A DNA stretch of 64,000 bases. It comes from Ciona intestinalis. Taxonomy: Eukaryota > Chordata > Ascidiacea > Phlebobranchia > Cionidae. Shown here piece by piece: positions 1 to 11,473 of this stretch. Location: the NCBI RefSeq assembly GCF_000224145.3, contig NC_020176.2, positions 4,315,825 to 4,379,824 of the forward strand, written 5' to 3'. Within the stretch, counting starts at the first letter, position 1; each line of letters starts with the position of its first letter. Below the pieces are notes generated by a model. The model made no database searches and had not been told where the DNA came from. It was given only the letters and a program-made list of their open reading frames with translations. The translations under genes and the position numbers were made by a program.

Positions 1-389
1 AGATTGTTGTTAAAATGCAATAAATCTTTTTGCAACATATTTTAATTAGGGTTGAGAAACATTAATACAGAATAAAAAAGATTATTTTGAAACTGCAAAT
101 TCCGTCTAACGATAAAAACACGATTAAATATGAAGTGCGACGTGATCACTCGTTACAGCATTTCATTGAAACTGCTTGAATAAAAAGTTTGCCACAAAAA
201 CTGAAATTTATAAAATTATTCTTACATTCTGCCGCTGCTATACTGGGATACTTGGTTAGTTACATTTTAACCAGAAGAGCAATTTCAAGCATTATTCTGA
301 TGTCTCTCACAGACCTAACAACGCTGGATCCAGATTCTGGATAATTTAAACTCATTGCAACATTATGCTTGTTGCAAGTTAAATGTATG
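1..389. other. 3' flank of FUT8
   Basis: AT-rich sequence downstream of the FUT8 stop codon (the gene runs on the minus strand), so it probably holds the 3' UTR. I see no open reading frame and no clear minus-strand AATAAA signal, so the transcript end may lie outside the window. Confidence 0.4.
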
Positions 390-2505
390 TTAAGTGCCAC
401 CGTTAGCTTGTGGGTAGGTTGGGTACTTCACTAATGGAAATATCTCTTTAGTTTTATATGAAGGATATAGCCCTGTTTGTTTAGTGCGTCTGTTCGTCCC
501 TTTAGAAAATCCATCCCAGTGATTGCCAGCAATACCAACCACATCTCCAACCCTCAGTTCAATCTCCTGGCTCCCAGGTTTTGGGTCATGATCTAACACA
601 GCTGTTTGTTCATGAGCGGTTTGGCCACCGTAATAATAAACGTCATCAAGCGAATGGAAGTAGTTTGAAGCATCAGGATGTAAGGTTTGCATTAGTTCGT
701 AAGCAACGCGACAAACCTGTGATAAAAAGCGTGTGTTGTAAGTTTGCATAAATCATAGTATATCGGCAATTCAAAGGCGGTATAGGATTAGACAATACAA
801 CGTACAGGGTAAAAGGTAATGGTTTTCATTCAGAGTTTTATTTTAACAATGGTGCAAAGTGCAGGGAAGTGTTTCGTGTCTATGAAAATAACCCTCTGGC
901 CATGACAGAATGAGAAACATTAGTTTAGACATTATATAATTGCTACATGTGTGTGTACGTTATAACCAGGTCTGTCCAGAACTCCCGGAAGTAAAGTGTA
1001 TTCAGATATTAAATAAATTAAATTTATTGCAATCTGAGTTTTAAAGTGTCTGCAACTACCGTAACGCCATTCCACCAAACTGAAAAATTTAATCGAGCGT
1101 CTGGAACGTCGTTTTACTGGTTTTAGGTTAAAAAAAGTTTATAAAAAACACCACATTCCTTACCTGTGAGGAAAACGTACACACAAGGTAATTGCATTTT
1201 GATAGCAAATGTATATCAGCAATGACCCCTCTCAAGCTGTCAGTTGAATAACGATGAAACAACGAACCTGCGGTTCTCGAGAAATGAACGAAACTCACAA
1301 ACGTATAATGTGGGAACCTGAATAAATATATTCCATGAACCGCATTGTTTGTGATAGAGTTTATACACGAATGCATTATTTAGATAGGAGATAGTAACAG
1401 ATATATAACCAGATAGCGAAATGTTAAGATAATACAACTTTATATATAGAAGGGTGCAAGGAGAGATGGGACACCTTTTGATTCTATTTTCTCGTCCTAT
1501 ACTTAGTAGTAACCAAAGAACATTCAAATTATGAAACCGTTTTCTCACGGCTCCCATAGACCGTTGTTCATTGTTTAAAACACGATCAGGATATTTGGAT
1601 GTTATACGCTAAAGATGTCCCGTCTTATTCCCCCACCCTTCTATAAATAGATTAACTTTAAGTGCCATCCAAGATAACAGAACTTTATATATATCTTTGA
1701 GTGTAATACACGATAACAGCTAGGTATTACAGTAATAATTAATTAAATGTAACACATTCTGTTCCGATTTAAACTACAGTGCTTTTAGTTAAAAAAGGGG
1801 TTAAACCATCTAGAGTGATGTTAGAAGTAAAATAGATTGTTATGTTTGTATTAAAACTGACCATTAGAACACCCGTGTTTACGTACTTTGCTTTAGCTAT
1901 TGGTAACAGCGTTGGGTCGTCAGTAGCGAGATAGACCCTTCTTCGGGTTGGTTCCTGCTGTTGTGAGTTTCGTTGTTGATCGTATCTATCAAACCAATCA
2001 TCCACGTGTTTCATGTATTCATCAATCGCGTGAAATGAAGCTTCTTTACCAATCTTGTCTGTACGCCGAACATGAACGCTGGAAAACAAGGGAGCATAGT
2101 TTTAATTAATGGGCACATACTAAATGCATGCATTAATTAATTGTTATTCTCGTGCGGCGAGACAACGACAATCGGGCTGAATTGGTATCGACAGTTCAAA
2201 CTGTAAACATTATATAAATTGTTGACTTGGTAACTGATACCATGTATATACCAACATGGTTGGGCGCAAACGACGTAGAGTTGGGTTTCTGTATGGCCCC
2301 AGGGAAGTACAGGGCATATATATGATACGAAACCTATGTGTCCATATATTTGTTCTGTGAAGTAGATCTTCTGGTATTTATTTGCGTACCGATGTTTCCA
2401 TACAGCGTGTCGTTAAGTATGGGACGTCAAAATATTGGTATGCAAATCTATGCCAGAAGAGATGTTTTGTAAAATGAGTGTAATATGCTTGGCAACAACA
2501 CATAT

Positions 2506-2536
<31 letters not shown>

Positions 2537-5500
2537 AAAAACCGAGATGATTCTAAATACAAAACTGTACCCGGGAGCATATTATATAATAAACTGAATT
2601 TAGAAACGTGTCACGGGGAGCAGACAGGAGCTTGCGTTGTATTTAAATGTTTTAAGTATAGATTCACTAAATATAACTGTTTTACGATGTTCTCGCGCGT
2701 CAGAATACAAGAAGGGCCTTGTATAAAAGATAGAGAAAATAAAAAAACAATCACCCACAAAGTTACATATATACGTGGTAACTCGCAAGCGTGCACGAAG
2801 TGTATGAAATAGAACACCCATGTTATAACGACTGTCTTTTTGCTGCCACACGAGGATAAATTAGTTACACTCATTCATTACTTCGTTCAATTACTTACCC
2901 GACTATAGGCGTTGAATAATCAACAGTCACTTCATAACCATCCAATTCCTTACGAAGCCACGGCCGAGGTCGGAAGATGTATTTAATGAACTGACCAACC
3001 CACCAGACCCCTGGGCTTCCATGGAACTGATCCAATTCATCAGCAAGGTCCTCCGGGATGCCAAGAGGAGCAAACCTTGGAGCTTTTGGTAATTGATCAA
3101 CAGCGGGAAGCATCACTTCAAGTTCGTTCGCTGATTCGAGCTCACCTGTTGTGACGTAATAATAAATGTTGTGACGTAGTAAAGAATGCATTGCAATGTA
3201 ATGCAGCTTGTTTATCCTCACATGGCAGAGTAACGACAGTCGTCGAATGTTCTGTTTCAAACACCTAGTGCCCCCATTACAAGTTGCCACTACGTATGTA
3301 CCTTTGTGGGTGATTGTTTTTCTGCATGACTGACAATTTGGACAACCCATTAATGACCACTGGATTCAATCAATCGCGGTTAAATGCCCAGCCCAAGGAC
3401 ACATACGCCCAAAACAGTGCTGTACATAACTGTTATGTTAGAGTTAATGTTAAGTAATTCCATGGTTGTAAAATGTATTTATTATATTTAAACAAGCTTG
3501 TTAAATGTTTTAAGTTGTCAAACAAACTGTTGTGTGATATGCTCTAATAGTGACTAACGACGCCTGCTAATAAGTTTGTATATATACATGCTTGTTAATA
3601 ATGTGTTCTAAACCAATCTCTTTGTTATTGTGTATATTTTAGCAAACCAAGCATAATTAGAGAGCAAGTCATTTCAAACTTGTTACGTTTTGTAATAACT
3701 ATTAGGTTACGCAATCAGGGTCGATTTTTGACGTTTCCGAAACTTTAGGTCAACTGAGATAACATAGCCATAAAGTTTATTGTAATCTGTGTTAAAATGA
3801 CTCGCAACTACTTTTGTGGTATCAGGAATGGTGCTTCACCTACTAATACGACGAGGCATACAATTAAAACAATTAACAACGGCCTATGGTATATTGTGGA
3901 TACGGTTTTATAATTCTTTAAATGTTCTTTGTTTACTGTTAAATGGAACGAGAAAATAGCATAAAAAGGCGTCCCATTTCCCCTTACCATATTATACACA
4001 AAACTAAAATTGCTTTTACTATATTTCCGGCAACAGCAACAGTAAACTTACCTCTCCACACTTGAGGTTTGAAATTGAAAGTTTGCGTGCAAGTTGCGCT
4101 TAGCGGTTCAAATATCTCTTCCCATCCACCAGGGTTATATAACCACAGCTTTGATACCAATATCATAGTACGCCCTGTACCATATGCTGTCATCATACAA
4201 TAGCTTAAGTGGTGGAGTTGACAACCAAACCCACATTTCTTATGGATTGCGCAAACCAGTTTACGATTGGAGCGGCAGTCTTTAGGATTCTGTTAAAAGA
4301 TTGAATAATATTAGTTTTTATAGGGAGAGGGTTATGATTTTATTCTGTATGGGTAAGGTCCTATAGCATGACAGTGGACCTTAGATGTAGGACAGCGTTA
4401 TTTTATTATGCTTAGTGTTAGCATAAAGATAGCGGGACTATCATATACATTACCACACATATAATCACCCATAAAATTACATATTAGGTGAACTCGTAAG
4501 CGAGCACGAGGTGTATGAAACAGAACACTCGTGTTATCACAACTGTCGTTGCTCCGCCATGTGAGGATAAAACAGTTAAGCGGCATTTATTCATATTTGC
4601 GTTTACAACACTCAACACCTTACAGTATAGCAGACACATATCATACTCCACAATAACTCAACCAATTTACTTGTAAGTAGTTGATTCGTTTCTGCACAAG
4701 ATCCTGCAGTTTCCTCGCAGCTTCACCACGTGCTTCCAAGTTTTGGTCGCGAAATTCCTCTATGTTATTTATCAACGCACTGTGGGGAAATATATTGTGT
4801 AATATAGGGGAGGAAGATGGGACGCCCTTAACACATAATATCTAAATATCCTGATCGTGTTTTAAACAATTAACAACGGTCAATTAAACTCGTGAGGATA
4901 CGGTTTTATAATTCTTTTACACAGCTATTTTCTTATACACATCTTATACACAGCTATTTTATATTATAGGCTACCAAGCAGCATGGATTACAAACAAGCA
5001 GTTTTGTTCACCGTTTATATAGCTATCGCTCCAGGCTGGATATTGGAACATTTAATGGTCACTTCCATGAAAACAAAAGGATTAGCCTTATTAACGTATC
5101 GTTGTTAATTTACTTGATTTTCGTGATCGAAGAGATAAATAAAGCTTATATTGTGTTATGGCAATGGGAGATTATAAGATATGCCGATACGTCGTGAGTA
5201 CTAACTACTAATACAGCTTATACAACGGGCACTTCAAATATGTAGACATAGGCATGCGTGAATACAAACGCAAAGATGCTTTCATATTAGGTGTATATAC
5301 TTTGTCGTTGTTTATAGCAGATGTATCTGGTTTATTATAGGTGTATATTGAATATTTAAAGACGTTACACAGAAGCAGTTACACACGTTTGCTTGGGTCG
5401 CCTACGACGTATTAGTGACATTGTTTTAATCCAGTGGTCACCTATGAGTTGTAGAAGCCTGGGTGTTGGGGTAATATGCCAATTCTGGCCTAAATCCCAC

Positions 5501-7319
5501 ACCCCAAATGGCGTTCCTTAGTGCAGGACCTCGCACATATAGAATGCGCCTATACAACGTTAGGATAAAAAGGACCTCACCCGTATACATATCATAATAG
5601 AATAATAATGTTTACTTTTGTTGGTCGATCATCCATTGGACATAATAATTAGGATCCGATTCGTTGCTTGGAGATCCAAACCTTGCTCTGAATGTTAACT
5701 GTAGTTCATGGGCGTCGTTCAATAGTTTACGTATGTAAGGATCCTGTGCAAGATTGTGACTGGCCGGTCGTTGTGTTTCTGTGGTTTGTGGAGATGATAA
5801 TATAATTACTGTTCAGTTATAACAATAGTTTTCTTATATATTCTTATATACCAGGCACACACGGTGTATTCATACAACTCATGTTTACTGTCGAGTTATA
5901 ACATGGGTGTCTTCTTATACACCAGACACACATGGTGTATTCGTACACCTCATGCTCATTGTCGAGTTATAACATGGGTGTCTTCTTATACACCAGACAC
6001 ACATGGTGTATTCGTACACCTCATGCTCATTGTTGAGTTATAACATGGGTGTCTTCTTATACACCAGACATACATTGTGTATTCATACACCTCATGCTCA
6101 TTGTCGAGTTATAACATGGGTGTCTTCTTATACACCAGACATACATTGTGTATTCATACACCTCATGCTCATTGTCGAGTTATAACATGGGTGTCTTCTT
6201 ATACACCAGACACACATGGTGTATTCGTACACCTCATGCTCATTGTTGAGTTATAACATGGATGTCTTCTTATACACCAAACACACGGTATATCCATACA
6301 CTTCATGCTGACATAGTAATTATAACACACATACCGGTTGTTGTGGGAATTGTTTCAGTTGACGTAGAAAGACGAGTATGTGACGTCGTTGTTGTCGTTG
6401 CAGCTTCGCGTTTTAACCGACTGCAATAAATGTAATTTAATCAAGTTCTGGTCTTACCATAGAGTGCTTATATAATATATGTCCTGTTGTACATTAATGC
6501 TCTATGGTTCTTACTGTTAAAATACAACGCTACACGTGGCAACGCGATGAAGAATGGTTAACGTAAACAATGCATCAGTCACAACACACGTGGTGTTAAT
6601 ACCTCATGCTCGCTGCCGACTTAAACAGCCGCGTTCAAAAAAGCGCATGGTGCATAACAAATATAATAGTTCTTACTTCCAGTTAAAAGTTATGTTTAAC
6701 CGTTAGTGTTTTTACGACCTTCGTTTTGTCGCTATATCCTGCCTTTTCGCTTTAGCCCTTTTTAATACTTACCGTTTAAGAAGAGAAAAATTAAAACTTA
6801 ATATTATTGTTTTTAGTACATTATGCATACCTGATGACGTCATCAGCCAGGTGAAGCACCGCCTTATATTCATTCTGTTGTAATTGAAGTTGTTCGAGAA
6901 TTACATCGACGTGTGTTTGTTGTGATTGTTGTGCGTTCGAGAACTCTGATGACGTCACACTGGAAACAAAAGTTTGAAATGAATCGTTTTTGTGTGACGT
7001 AAACAAAGAAACATTGTGACTTAAGTTATTTATGAGATAAACAAGTTCGGGTTGTAGGTGAGTAAACAAAACCAACGAAAACTAAGACCCGAAAACAAAA
7101 GTTTTGTGAAATTTATTTCAAAAAATACGGAAGCTTAATGACGTAACTACTGACGTCATTTCGCTGTAGTTAAGTAATATCTCAAACACGTGCGTAAATA
7201 TTAAAATACGAAGCGGAATTCTGGTTAAAAACTTACCATGATTTCCAAGTTATAAAGATATTTAAAGCCGAAAGCAAGATACCGATAAATATAAACACTC
7301 TCTGGCCTCGGCGAAGCAT
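390..7319 (-). CDS. FUT8: Alpha-1,6-fucosyltransferase (FUT8), 10 coding exons, complete
   Basis: Golgi enzyme that transfers fucose from GDP-fucose to the innermost GlcNAc of N-glycans (core fucosylation). Exons on the minus strand: 7237-7319, 6831-6959, 6335-6420, 5616-5778, 4671-4779, 4052-4289, 2899-3145, 1887-2078, 1164-1317, 390-716. They sum to 1728 nt, which gives 575 residues plus stop, the same length as human FUT8; every GT-AG junction keeps phase. Exon 1 gives a type II signal anchor ([16 protein letters not shown], residues 1-24). A Gln-rich helical stem follows, then the catalytic domain with NPKDC and GCQLHH, the donor-binding motif HVRRTDK (residues 354-360), YLATDD, and [14 protein letters not shown]-terminal SH3-like domain (about residues 495-560) has [10 protein letters not shown] and TGLYPSYK. 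Introns hold a 71 bp minisatellite and several MITE-like copies. Identity is firm; exon edges rest on splice phase and remembered human sequence. Confidence 0.96.
1448..1643. mobile_element. MITE family A copy (FUT8 intron 9)
   Basis: About 195 bp with an agaagggtg start and a cacccttct end. The interior shows the family signature: a gatgggacacc block near one end, a tttaaaacacgatcagga block, and a gtcccgtctt block near the other. No coding capacity; the family name is mine. Confidence 0.75.
2741..2880 (-). repeat. Dispersed repeat family B copy (FUT8 intron 7)
   Basis: About 140 bp, reverse orientation, from aatcacccacaaagttacat to ttacactcattcatta. Contains the family blocks for 'gttataacacgggtgttctg' and 'tacacctcgtgc' on the minus strand. 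No coding potential. A (CA)n(TA)n microsatellite lies just upstream at about 2502-2537. Confidence 0.7.
3172..3325 (+). repeat. Dispersed repeat family B copy (FUT8 intron 6)
   Basis: Diverged copy ending in ctttgtgggtgattgttttt, adjoining FUT8 exon 7 (upper edge 3145) in the neighbouring intron. Contains the tatcctcacatggc and cgacagtcgt blocks typical of the family. Confidence 0.6.
3830..4002. mobile_element. Degraded MITE family A copy (FUT8 intron 6)
   Basis: Weak terminal match, but the interior blocks (aattaacaacggcctatgg, ggatacggttttataattct, and gcgtcccatttcccc at the far end) match family A. Confidence 0.55.
4448..4595 (-). repeat. Dispersed repeat family B copy (FUT8 intron 5)
   Basis: Reverse-oriented copy from aatcacccataaaattacat through gaggtgtatgaaacagaaca to gtgaggataaa. 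Non-coding. Confidence 0.7.
4800..4925. mobile_element. Partial MITE family A copy (FUT8 intron 4)
   Basis: One terminal part only: aggggaggaagatgggacgcc, followed by the tcctgatcgtgttttaaaca and cggttttataattctttt blocks. The opposite terminus is missing. Confidence 0.6.
5818..6318. repeat. 71-bp minisatellite array, locus 1 (FUT8 intron 3)
   Basis: About seven units of a 71 bp repeat. The block gttataacatgggtgtcttc recurs at an exact 71-base spacing (5898, 5969, 6040 and on). Each unit holds two inverted-repeat pairs built on ggtgt and acacc (the second is tggtgtattcatacacct). The end units are diverged. The same unit forms arrays at 24170, 37868 and 52935. Confidence 0.92.
6835..7158. promoter_or_regulatory. 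Cluster of CRE/ATF-like TGACGTCA and TGACGTAA motifs
   Basis: TGACGTCA at 6835, 6950 and 7151, and TGACGTAA at 6995 and 7139, spread over exon 2 and intron 1 of FUT8. The first two lie in coding sequence and may be fixed by codon content. The three intronic ones are better candidates for CREB/ATF or bZIP sites. Function is an inference. Confidence 0.3.
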
Positions 7320-8598
7320 TACTTAGCTCAGCTGACTTTATAATATATAAACTGATTTAAGGACAAGTTACTACCTGGTTAAGTTGCAGAGTGAGCATGG
7401 TGTCTTGCAGTATGCGCCAATGTAACGTGTATATGCCCGCGGGCAACATAAGTTAGACGCAAGTTAGTAAGGAACTTGCCCGAAACTACTACTGGCGGAA
7501 AAGGTTATAAGGATTAAAAGAAGAAGTTTCGACGCTGAATGGTGGGTGTGGTCGCTAATTGGTTTCGGATCAAAGTATTTGTGCGTACGTGAACATTAGA
7601 GATTGTTAGGGTAGCTCGACTGTGAGCACGAAGGAGCCAACTGAATGCAAATGTAACTTTCTATATCCTTCGTGGAGGGAATACGGAAGTCGTTAAATTA
7701 CGGGTGTTATGTTGCATACACTTCTTGACGTTATGTTTTATTTACCTTTAGTGGGCACTGGGTTGAAGCAATCTTTGTTTAGTGTCTTGCCCGTTACCGT
7801 AGTTTTCACCTTTTGGACAACTGTATTTTCTATGAATAGAGCTGGGGACTCCCCACAAACGAAAGAATATTAAAGACGATAATTCGTATTTAAACTTTTA
7901 AGTCAGTTACAACTGATGTGACTTTTAAAAAACAAACAATCGCGTCAACCGTTTTAGTTCTTTTGTGTCGAAATCGATAGCTTATTATTCAAACCCAATT
8001 AACATACAAAACAAACGATGCATAATGATATTAATTAGTAGTTTAATTTTTGCTGCCTTTCCTGTAGTAAAACCAAACCACACAATGAAACATTTCGCAA
8101 TACAATAATATTCATATATATTATGTTAATCAAACACACATTAGTGTTGTACGAATAGAAAGATACACAATGTAATTTTACTTCAGTTCTACTTTGGTTT
8201 TGTACAAAAATACTGCAGCTCTTGTAACGGTGAAAGTAAAAGTTTTTACAAAGGTTTTCAAAACAACTAAACGTTAGACCTGTTGTATTCACACTATAGT
8301 GAGTATGTAACAATTAAGTGACACAGTGCCTTTATTAACACAGGTTTAATTGGAATTACAATTCAAACAATATAAAACTGCATTACAGTACTATTCACAC
8401 CACCAAGTACTGTAGTTTGAAAATGAGAAAAAAATATTTTTATTAAAAATACACGAACATGTATAGTGGTAAAAATGGAATGCTAGTTTAAATAGCAATA
8501 TTTTCTCCTAACTTTCGTAAAAAAACTAAAAAATCTTGAAATATCAGCATTAATTTGATGTGGGACTCTTTGATAATTTGTTCACAATTATATACAGT
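7320..8598. other. Intergenic: FUT8 promoter side and NEK2 3' side
   Basis: 1.28 kb between the FUT8 start and the NEK2 stop, both minus-strand genes. The part near 7320-7700 should hold the FUT8 promoter and 5' UTR. The part near 8320-8598 should hold the NEK2 3' UTR; minus-strand AATAAA signals read as tttatt near 8333 and 8437. No convincing open reading frame or repeat copy. Confidence 0.5.
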
Positions 8599-11473
8599 TC
8601 ACCTGATACCAAGTACAGGCCTCTTCTTATAATAACTTGGCTTCTGGACTTCCCTGTACTTTCTATGTATATCATCCATCCTAGCGTTATGTAGCTTCCC
8701 ATAATCCAGCCCTGCCTTCCCACCATTATACCTCATATTACCCAACCCACCCAAAACATCTCGGTTTTCCTTAAACTTCGAATCGCCGGCAAAATGAACT
8801 TGTTTTTTGTTGCTGATTAGGTCCAGGCGGTACCTGAAAGTAAATTTGATATAATGGTATTTCAATGATCGCACACAATTAAACGCACGATAAGAGCTTA
8901 CAAATCACACAGTCTCTTTTGATAAAGATGTGAATTAAAACCCTAGGCCACACGCCCACACGAATATACAAAAAACACACAAGCAACATACTCCAGTTAC
9001 AAAAAAACGTATTTATTAAATCTTTTTGTAGAAGAAACTTTTGAAACTAAATTATAAATTGAACAATATTAAGCAGCCCTTAACTACAGAGAAAACAAGA
9101 ATTTGCTTGTACCACAATATTTTTTTATTAAAAAGTAAAATAAAACAAAACAATTTAAAAAAGCTCACTTACTGGTTAATATTCGATGAATCTTGAATAA
9201 TTTTTCGATCGTCGCAAAGTTCTCGATATTGCCGGATCAACGACTCAGCCGTTCTCATCTTCTCTTCCGCTGCTTTCTCCCGATCTTCCAAGAGTCTCTC
9301 CCTTCTCTGAAGATCGCGCTCGGATCTCTCAACCTCTCGTGTCCTCTCATCCAATGATGCCTCCCTTGCTTTCAGGATCGCACTTGGTGAGGATCTGTGT
9401 TAATAACGGTGAATATAAATTACACAACTCTTAGCCCATCAAGGCCTTTTTTATTTCTTCAAAAAGATAGCGAAGATCATAATAAATAAAAAAAAACATG
9501 AAAAAGGAAATCATAATCAAATTGGCAGTCATTAAAAACTTGTTATGAATACTTTATTAAATATGTAACCATCATATAATACTTAGAAATAAGATGGGAT
9601 TCCGTTAGCACCTAAATCTCATATTTCCCGATTTCGTTTTCAACAATTAACAACACTCTTTAAAAGTCACGGGGCTACGGTTAATTAATTTTAATTCTGT
9701 AAACTTCTTTGTTTCAGCTGTTAAGCCACATCATACTAATACATATTGTACAACAACAAATACATACCGGTCATCAGGTATATCACTAACTGGGGATAAT
9801 CTTCTGTGGTTTACGATTGCCTTCCCAACTCCTGCTTCAACGGAAACTTCATTACCCGGCAGTTATATCGCATACAGCACAAAATAATAAATATACATAG
9901 TAACAGTAAGTTAGCTCTCAAACATGATCTTAATAAAACTTTTCAAATATTCTTTTATGCTGGCCTATTGGGTATGCAGGTGGTTTATATTTTATAGCCA
10001 AACTTTCAAGTTTAAACTTTATAACTCATTTCAAGTTTAAACGCAGAGAATTATAATATACACCAGTCACCAGTACACACCATGTTTCTCCTCAGTAGAT
10101 ACAACAGGGGACTGGGAATTCACTGAAGAGTTGAGCTCGTCATGTTCTTTCGCGTGTTTCTTTAAGATGTTTAAACTAAGTATATGTTCAAGTGATGGAC
10201 GAGATGTTGATGTGAGGTTCAACATTGATGCAACACAATCCTGTGTGAAGGGTGATGTTATGTTTTAATGCATGGTATGGGAGGTACATTAAGTAGCATT
10301 AAAATAATACGGTGCTTGAAAAAGGCTTCTTAATTGAAATATTGTAATTCCAAATTGAACTAGCTAACTCAATTGGCATGGAAGTGGCCACTGTCTGTGG
10401 ATAAGTAACTCAAGTTTCCACCCACAAGGATATAAATGACCAAACCAACCAAAAGTCATGCCTGCTTATCCACACACTGCAATAGCTTCAGCAACTCAAG
10501 TTTCTTAGCATATTGTAGATGGTAGTAGTAACTACAATACATACAGGAGCAGTAGCATTAACACACAAATACCAAACTTACTTGAAGTTCATTTGAATAT
10601 TTAGATGGAATTCGACGGAATTGTCCTTCTTTTATTTTAACGGCAAGCATCTTTTGGTTTGGAGCAGTGAATGGTGGGACCAGCGCACATAACTCATAAA
10701 TCAAGCAGCCCAGCGACCAAATATCAGACTTATCATTGTATTGCATCTTATTCATTTGCTCAGGTGACATGTAGTATGGAGTTCCAACAAAAGTTTTCGC
10801 AAAACTTGTATCATGGTTTAGCACACGAGCCAATCCAAAGTCTCCTAACTTGACGTCTTTGTTTTCATCAAGAAAGACATTTGCCGGCTTTAAATCTCGA
10901 TGTAAAACTTTGCCCTGGTTGCCGTTTCGACGCCGCTGACCGTGGCAAGCTTGTAAGGCAAGCAAGAGTTGGCAGAATATCTGGAATTGGTTGAAATTAG
11001 AACTTTTGTTTGTTGAAAATTTGGTTGAATTGGTTGAAAATTTTGTTTCAAATTAGATTTGTGTTTCTGCAGCTCAACACTATTTAAGCTATTTTAAGAC
11101 ATTTTAAACTTTACACAATCTTATTTACCTTCAAAATAAAATCTTCTTCCAAAAAGTTTCGTTCTCTTCTGCATTTGGTGATTAAACTTGCAAGGTCTCC
11201 ACCAGCACAATATTCCATTATCAGATATAATCTGCTCTTGGAACGATCGATAATACGATCATGATATCTCACAATGAAGCGGTGCTTTAGCTCTCTCAGT
11301 AGATTAACCTCCGAAACAAGTTGTTGCTTCTCAGGTTCAGTCATTGACCCGTAGTCCATGTCTTTCCACACCAGGATTTTGCTGTCACTTCTTCTTCGAA
11401 CTTTCAAGCATTTTCCATACGAGCCCGACCCAATCAGATGAAGAATGTCGTAATCACTCAGTTTTGAAGGCAT
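8599..11473 (-). CDS. NEK2: NEK2-like mitotic Ser/Thr kinase, 6 coding exons, complete
   Basis: NIMA-related kinase that, in vertebrates, drives centrosome separation at mitotic entry. Exons: 11129-11473, 10582-10980, 10081-10240, 9768-9831, 9173-9394, 8599-8833. They sum to 1425 nt, 474 residues plus stop, all in phase. The kinase domain starts near residue 8: glycine loop GSGSYGK (15-21), catalytic Lys37 in VWKDMD, HRDLKPAN (142-149), DFG at 162-164, GTPYYMSPEQ, and a NEK2-type ELCALVPPF. A charged coiled coil or leucine-zipper segment rich in E/R follows in exon 5. The C-terminal exon has QVHFAGDSK, matching the vertebrate NEK2 tail, then a KEN tripeptide at 418-420, and the chain ends LGIR. 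The start ATG directly precedes PSKLSDYD, the family N-terminus. An in-frame ATG lies 11 codons upstream and is rejected. Very sure of family; close to certain that it is NEK2 rather than another NEK. Confidence 0.95.
9584..9735. mobile_element. Diverged MITE family A relative (NEK2 intron 4)
   Basis: Belongs to a subtype with taagatgggattccgttagc at one end and caacaattaacaacactctt inside. Similar 'agatggataccgttagca' segments occur near 43020, 43895 and 46410. Far end not recognisable. Confidence 0.45.

Noticed and set aside
2435-2812. 125-codon plus-strand open frame in FUT8 intron 7
   Set aside because: Crosses a (CA)n(TA)n microsatellite and a family B repeat; no independent evidence.
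6003-6185. Open frames of 60-72 codons with repeated peptide motifs (also at 24591, 37790, 38110, 52899)
   Set aside because: They are translations of the 71 bp minisatellite. Because 71 is not a multiple of three the frame changes at each unit, and there is no start context or splice support.
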